From: Cavia porcellus
Lineage: Eukaryota > Chordata > Mammalia > Rodentia > Caviidae
Length of the DNA: 64,000 nucleotides
NCBI RefSeq assembly: GCF_034190915.1
Contig: NW_026947502.1
Coordinates: forward strand, 31,960,785-32,024,784
Reading direction: 5' to 3'
Shown: positions 59,708 to 64,000 of the stretch, in pieces
How positions within the stretch are numbered: position 1 is the first letter of the stretch
Layout: every line of letters starts with the position of its first letter
Position numbers and translations under genes: made by a program
Notes under the pieces: generated by a model
Told to the model about the DNA's origin: nothing
The model's database searches: none
Seen by the model: only the letters and a program-made list of their open reading frames with translations

Positions 59708-60159
59708 CCAGAGAAACAGATCTAATGCAAAGTGTACAAATATATAAGAATTAATAAGATTGGCTTAGAATGGTCTTCCACAGAGTCAGGTGTGGGCGAG
59801 TGAAAAAGATCTATGTCCACTGGGGGCCCAAAGGATCCAGCTGAAGCTGAGAGCTCACTGTAGTGTCCTGTTAGAGTCTGAATCAGGAGGTTGAAGGGTC
59901 TGCAATGAAAGCCTGAAGGTATGGTGCTGGAGGCTGTAGAGTTTAGGTTGGAAGGCTGAAGAGTTTGTGCTGGAAGCCAGGACGTGATGTCCAAATTGAA
60001 GATGAAGGCTGGAACTGCTCTGAGGACACAGAAATGAGCCTGCTTTCTTCATTTTCCTTTTATACCATTCTGGCACCACCCTTCCCTAGAGTGGATCTTC
60101 CACACCCAGAAATAACGCTGATCCAATTCAGTGAGGCATTTCTTACTCAAGTTGACACA
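59708..60159 (-). repeat. ERVL-like (MLT2-type) LTR
   Basis: 'ccagagaaacagatctaatg' at the left and 'actcaagttgacaca' at the right are the edges of an antisense ERVL-type LTR. The sense reading matches the + copy at 33865 over its first 90 bases. It abuts the MaLR without any L1 sequence between them. Confidence 0.65.
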
Positions 60160-60165
60160 ATTACG

Positions 60166-60705
60166 TACTATCACACTTTTGTTTCCTATGCTTTGGGGGT
60201 TCTATCTAGAAAATCATTGCCTATACTAATATTTTGAAGTCTTACCCTTATGTTTTCTTCTAGTAGATTCAAGTCTTAAATTTAGGTTCTCAATCCATTT
60301 TGAGTTGATTTTGTACATGGTAAGACATAGAGTCAATGTTCAATCTTTTGCATGTGGATATCCAGTTTTCTCTGTTTGTTAAAGAGGCTATCTTTTCTAA
60401 ATTTCTCTTTTGGCACCTTTGTCTAGAAACAATTGGCTGTAAATGTACAGGTTTATCTCTGGGTGCCTATTCTGTTCCATTGGTCTTTGTGCTTATTTTT
60501 AGGCCAATTGCTGTTAATTATGACTCGTAATAGGTCTTAAAATGAGGTATTTTGCTGCCTCTAGCTTTGTTGTTTTGTTCAAGATTCCTTTGGGGGTCTT
60601 TTGTGCTTTCATATGAATTTCAGGATTGTTTCTTCTAGTTCTATAAAGAATATCATTGGTAAATTTCACTGAAAGAGCAGATATGCAATCAAACATTATT
60701 AATAT
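60166..60705 (-). mobile_element. L1, ORF2 middle part, right half
   Basis: Continuation of the L1 interrupted at 57550: 'cctatgctttgggggttcta', 'caatccattttgagttgatt', 'tgcatgtggatatccagttt', 'ctattctgttccattggtct', 'gctgcctctagctttgttgt'. Old enough to be full of stops. Confidence 0.88.
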
Positions 60706-60856
60706 ATTACAAAGATGAATATGTGCAAGAACAAAGACTATTCAAAGGCAATTGGAAGAAAATAAAATGATAGGAATAAATCCATGCCTTTCAATATAAC
60801 CTTGACTGTAATGTACTAAATTCTCTAATTAAGCATCCTTTTAAAATAGTATCTTG
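60706..60856 (+). repeat. Inverted L1 piece (start of ORF2)
   Basis: 'aatgataggaataaatccat', 'gcctttcaatataaccttga', 'tactaaattctctaattaag' is the + strand of the beginning of L1 ORF2. It lies at the 5' side of the minus-strand L1 and in opposite orientation, as after twin priming. The young HAL1 element is inserted in its right part. Confidence 0.6.
60842..60856 (+). repeat. Left target-site duplication of the HAL1 element
   Basis: taaaatagtatcttg, repeated exactly at 63981-63995. The preceding bases make ttttaaaa at the junction, the kind of site nicked by the L1 endonuclease. Confidence 0.95.
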
Positions 60857-61580
60857 ACTTCTGGGAGAACATGGCGGACAGATAACAGCAACTACCGGAG
60901 GCTCTCTAAAAAACTAGGCTCAGAAGCCAGGAATGGTGCGGACTAAAGAAAATAAGCAGGTGGAGATATGCTCTGCTGACTCAGGAACGAACTGGGCTGA
61001 GAGAAACCAACTTGGAATGCAGTCCTGGTGCTAAAACAGGAACAGAAAAGCCTTGGTGTGGAGGCTGAACCCCGCGCCATTGGAAGCCGCGATTTGGGTT
61101 TCCCGTTGCGGCGGCTGGCTGCCTCTACATCAGCTCGGCAAGGAGAGAGACGCGGAAGCTCTGAGAACGGCAATCTGCGAACGGAGTCGAAAACAGGACG
61201 GGCAGGGAGGTGTGCACCGACTAGTGGTGAGGTGAGTGAGAGAAACTGACACTCCACCACAGTTTGACTCCAGCGGACTTTCTGGGCCCAAGCAGTCCTG
61301 CGGGAGAAGGGCGCGGTGGAGACTCCAGCCACACATCTCCCTCTCGGGCGGGATTGGTGAAAAGTGCCTGGCCTGCGTGATGCTGCCGGCGGACCCAGTA
61401 GGCTAGCCCAACCCAGATCCCAGAGCCTGACGGTGGCCGGGAGGGGTGGGCCCCGAGTAGGCTGCCTGGTGCGCAGCAGTGAGCAGGAACACCTAACCGG
61501 CGTAATTCGATCAGGCTGTGGCTGACAGGGAGAGAAGCTGGGCCTCTCATATAAGCTTGCATATATAAGAAACAGAGAAT
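60857..61580 (+). promoter_or_regulatory. HAL1 5' UTR and internal promoter, YY1-like site
   Basis: The first bases are 'acttctgggagaacatggcg'. The word atggcgga at 60871-60878 matches the YY1 core, placed 15 bases from the start; a YY1 site near +15 sets the transcription start in human L1. Some three dozen CpGs are packed into the next 600 bases ('ccccgcgccatt', 'gccgcgattt', 'cgttgcggcggc', 'gacgcggaag', 'gggcgcggtgg'), far above the surroundings, so the region is a small CpG island that has had little time to decay. Promoter function is inferred by analogy with L1. Confidence 0.65.
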
Positions 61581-61656
61581 ATGGGAAGAGGCAGCAACAA
61601 GAAAGGCTCCTCGGCCCCCAATTCTGAGAAACAGGCAATAGCGGACACCACACCAA
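60943..61656 (-). other. 237-codon antisense open frame in the HAL1 5' UTR
   Basis: A continuous antisense frame starts inside ORF1 and spans most of the 5' UTR; a second antisense frame of 157 codons (61221-61694) overlaps it. Composition is rich in Ser, Pro, Arg and Leu, with a hydrophobic patch near residues 19-35 and no known domain. Some primate L1s carry an antisense 5' UTR frame (ORF0), but there is no sequence evidence of kinship. GC-rich DNA yields long frames by chance, so coding is not claimed. Confidence 0.2.
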
Positions 61657-62633
61657 TAGATATTAAGCGCTATATAGAGAGCCTCATAGACCAATTCAGG
61701 AATGAAGTTATCAACGACCTGAAGCTAGAAGTATGCAGAATAGTTAGAGAAATGCTAAGCACCACCCAGGAAAAAACAGATGGTGGAATGGAAGAACAGA
61801 AAAAGAGGGGAGAATCGTTTGATGGAGAAAACAGAGAAAGCGTAGAGTACGTGAAGCAGGTTCAAAGGGACTATCAAGAAACTAAGAAGTCTATCCAAGA
61901 CTGGCATAACAGCTTGAAAGAAACTAAGGACAGACTATCTGATCTGGAGGGCAGACTTGTAATATGGGAGAATGAAATGAAAAACTTCTTAAAAATAACA
62001 AAGAAACAAACAGCAATAATACAAAGACAAGAAGATGATAAGAGGAGCCATAACTTAAGGATTAAGAACATAAAAGAAGAAGTAGGGACACAAACAAGTG
62101 AACTACAAAAGCTACTCACAGAAATAATCCAGGAGAATTTTCCTAATTTAGCAAAAGGTAAAGATACTCAGATGTATGAGGCATATAGGACCCCAGCTAC
62201 CTACAACCCAAACAGAGAAACACCCAGGCATATAATAATAAAAATTCCAGAAATTCAATACAAGAACAGAATATTAAAAGCTGTCAGAGACAAGAAACAG
62301 ACCACTTACAAGGGAACACCCATCAGAATTACAGCAGATTTCTCTGCACAAACCATCAAATCACGAAGAGCGTGGGGGGAAATAATTCAAGCTTTGAAAG
62401 ATAATAATCTCCAGCCAAGATTGAGATATCCTGCACAACTGTCCCTGGAAATTGATGGAAAAACAAGGTGCTTCAAGGATAAAGAGGAACTGGGGGAATT
62501 TGCAACCACCAATTTAACTCTACAGAGAGTATTGCAGGGTATTCTAAAAAAAGAAAAATACAAAGAACCCAGAAATAGTGGCAGGGAGGCCACAACGAAT
62601 GGAGCAGAGAACAAAATGAAGAAGACAAACTGA
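61581..62633 (+). CDS. L1 ORF1-type RNA-binding protein (HAL1 ORF1p), intact
   Basis: 350 residues. ORF1p forms coiled-coil trimers that bind the element's own RNA as a ribonucleoprotein with chaperone activity, mainly in the cytoplasm. Layout seen here: basic, low-complexity N terminus (residues 1-25); long charged heptad-like coiled coil (about 28-152); RNA-recognition-motif domain (about 157-250) with the strand NLRIKNI at 158-164, ENFPNL at 185-190, RTP at 203-205 and PRHIIIKI at 215-222; C-terminal domain (about 251-320) with TADFSAQTIKSRRAWG at 251-266, including the paired arginines at 262-263 needed for RNA binding in L1, and YPAQLS at 283-288; basic tail. Length is close to the usual 340-370. 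The start has A at -3 and G at +4, a good Kozak context, and follows an in-frame-free leader. No stop or frameshift. The expected ORF2 does not follow; its absence defines the element as half-L1. Confidence 0.95.
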   Translation: MGRGSNKKGSSAPNSEKQAIADTTPIDIKRYIESLIDQFRNEVINDLKLEVCRIVREMLSTTQEKTDGGMEEQKKRGESFDGENRESVEYVKQVQRDYQETKKSIQDWHNSLKETKDRLSDLEGRLVIWENEMKNFLKITKKQTAIIQRQEDDKRSHNLRIKNIKEEVGTQTSELQKLLTEIIQENFPNLAKGKDTQMYEAYRTPATYNPNRETPRHIIIKIPEIQYKNRILKAVRDKKQTTYKGTPIRITADFSAQTIKSRRAWGEIIQALKDNNLQPRLRYPAQLSLEIDGKTRCFKDKEELGEFATTNLTLQRVLQGILKKEKYKEPRNSGREATTNGAENKMKKTN

Positions 62634-63980
62634 CAGCTACTGACAGAAAAAGAGCTCAACAGAAATGAGACAGAGAAGATTGGATGATAGGAACAGCTAT
62701 TTTGTAGAAAATGACATCTTAATAGGTAATACTGATTTAGTATCATCTTGTTTTGAAGTCTCATCTAGCTTTTCTTCTTCTGTCTCCAATGGTCTAAATA
62801 GGTTGTATCTTATTGGATTTTATTATGTACAATAGTATAAGCAAAAACCTTTTAAAGACAAGGAGATTATACAGAAACCATTGTTCATTTTCTGTTAGTC
62901 GATTCTAAATACTCTGTAATGCTGTCATTCTCTTAAATGGTTTTACATTGTTTTGATATACTTAATGCTACAGTATACGAAGTTGTACTCAAGGACTTCA
63001 AGGAAAGAGTCAATATGGTAACTACTTTTAGGTCGGAATTATCTGGTGGTGAAACACTATTCTGCTTAAATGGTTATGTTTTGATCTGCGCTGTTTCGCT
63101 GTTATGCCCTCTTTTATCTCAATCTCCATTGTTTACTTTTTTATTTTTTTCTATCCGTTTAATTAAAGGGGAAAAAATAGCAGGATATATTATAGTAACC
63201 CACTTTGACTTTCTATTATCTCGATTTGAAGCCCTGTATTACTCTCACCATCTTGTTTTTGTCTGATGTTCCCCTATTCTGTTTTGCTGGATAGTATCAG
63301 GTTCGAAAGTTTAGGCATCAGCTGTGAAGATAATGAGATTCATTATAACGCCCATTCTCATTGACTTTTATCTACTTTTGAAGACCTACAATGTCTCCAA
63401 TGTTTTGGTTTTGTCGGTTTTGTTCCTTACTGTTTTGTTCAATTGTATTATAACTAATGATATAGGCAATTTCTACTAGAGATAGCGAGAGGCATTATGG
63501 TAACCATTGTTGATCACCTTGTATTATGTTTTTACATTATCTATTATGTCCACCCTTTTGACTTGACCAATTCTGTTCTGTTATGTCACATTTTGTTTTA
63601 CTCTCTTCCAAAAAAGCAATAAGAACCGTGGGAGCAATGAAACCCAAAATGTGTAATAGTCATTGTACAAAAGAGAGGAAAAGAAAGTGCTCTAAACTAT
63701 ATAACTGCATGTATATTTAAGTGTATAAGATAGAAAATGATATCACAGAGTTTTATTGGATCATTGAACAGAACTGTTTGCAGTATCATTGTTGGAATGT
63801 CCACTCTACAAGCTTTAATTTTGTGACTTGAACAATTAATTCTAAGATGGCAATATGTAATCCATTAACTAGTGATTTCCTACTGTTCATTTTTTTTCCT
63901 CTGTAAATCTGTATAACTTGTACCCTTTCACTGTTTTTTTCTTCTTTTCTCCTTAAATAAAATTTAAAAAATAAATAAAA
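62634..63980 (+). other. HAL1 3' region, 1.35 kb, no ORF2, unrecognised
   Basis: T-rich, with scattered undecayed CpGs ('cagtatacgaagttg', 'gatctgcgctgtttcgctg', 'atctcgatttgaagc'), so as young as the rest. I find no reverse transcriptase or endonuclease motif in any + frame and no purine-rich tract of the usual L1 3' UTR kind. The longest + frame is 109 codons (62937-63266) with a hydrophobic central stretch and no known domain. It ends with a pyrimidine tract ('cactgtttttttcttctttt'), AATAAA and an A-rich tail. This long specific 3' end is presumably what the L1 reverse transcriptase must recognise. Confidence 0.6.
63956..63961 (+). terminator. Polyadenylation signal of the HAL1 element
   Basis: AATAAA just before the A-rich tail (to 63980); further AATAAA words lie in the tail itself. 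Confidence 0.75.
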
Positions 63981-63995
63981 TAAAATAGTATCTTG
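63981..63995 (+). repeat. Right target-site duplication of the HAL1 element
   Basis: Exact repeat of 60842-60856 directly after the A-rich tail. Confidence 0.95.
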
Positions 63996-64000
63996 TTCTA

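Larger units (their letters stand above)
60857..63980 (+). mobile_element. Young, complete HAL1-type (half-L1) retrotransposon
   Basis: A 3,124-base unit lies between perfect 15-bp direct repeats. Order: 5' UTR of 724 bases, rich in CpG; intact 350-codon ORF1 (61581-62633); a 1,347-base 3' region without any ORF2-like reverse transcriptase or endonuclease sequence; an AATAAA signal (63956-63961) and an A-rich tail. HAL1 families are L1 derivatives that keep ORF1 and lack ORF2, so they rely on L1 enzymes in trans. The intact frame, the undecayed CpGs and the exact duplication indicate recent insertion. Alternatives: an internally deleted copy of an active L1 (then the 3' region should match the L1 3' UTR of this species), or an established HAL1 family (then many copies should share the same ORF1/3' junction). 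Both leave the structural call intact. Confidence 0.87.

Noticed and set aside
61028..61249. Short + frames upstream of HAL1 ORF1
   Set aside because: Two overlapping frames of 60-73 codons in the GC-rich 5' UTR with no resemblance to any L1 product.
62387..62764. 125-codon antisense frame over the end of HAL1 ORF1
   Set aside because: Phe/Ser-rich reverse complement of A-rich coding sequence; a shadow of ORF1.

Overview
This window is non-coding mammalian DNA, most likely from a rodent outside the mouse/rat group. The rodent call rests on two SINE types. One is a set of short ID-like tRNA-derived SINEs whose body reads like 'ctggggatatagct' near one end and 'gttcgatccccagtacc' near the other, often with CAAA-type tails. 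The other is B1-like (7SL-derived) SINEs, several of them joined head to tail with an ID-like unit (B1-dID type, known from squirrel-, dormouse- and beaver-related rodents). A beaver/heteromyid or squirrel-type rodent fits best; I cannot name the species. I found no host protein-coding exon, no structural RNA gene and no CRISPR or prokaryotic feature. Almost all short open frames in the window are chance frames.

Layout. 1-20 kb: mostly unique, fairly GC-rich sequence with old MIR and L2 relics, a few ID/B1 SINEs and two stretches that look constrained (about 5.4-5.9 kb and 12.3-13.0 kb). 20-34 kb: L1 3' ends, MaLR/ERVL-type LTR fragments, hAT fossils, a 90-bp pure purine tract, a 19-bp-period minisatellite and one strong candidate conserved non-coding block (24.05-24.56 kb). 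34.8-41.8 kb: one very old, almost full-length L1 on the + strand, broken up by five B1-type SINEs, an ID SINE and a MaLR LTR. 43.5-45.1 kb: a long stretch of apparently constrained non-coding DNA. 46-56 kb: old L1, MIR and L2 pieces, a mariner-like transposase fossil and an orphan retroposed sequence with a perfect 17-bp target-site duplication. 56.5-60.86 kb: a minus-strand L1 split by an LTR-internal-LTR MaLR element plus an ERVL-like LTR, ending in an inverted L1 piece.

The most striking object is at 60857-63980. It is a young, complete 'half-L1' (HAL1-type) retrotransposon with a CpG-rich 5' UTR starting near a YY1-like site, one intact 350-codon L1 ORF1 protein, no ORF2 at all, a 1.35-kb 3' region I do not recognise and an A-rich tail. 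It is bounded by a perfect 15-bp target-site duplication. Having no endonuclease or reverse transcriptase, it must have been mobilised in trans by L1. Its 5' UTR also holds a 237-codon antisense open frame. If HAL1 activity in this lineage is recent, this copy may be a source element.
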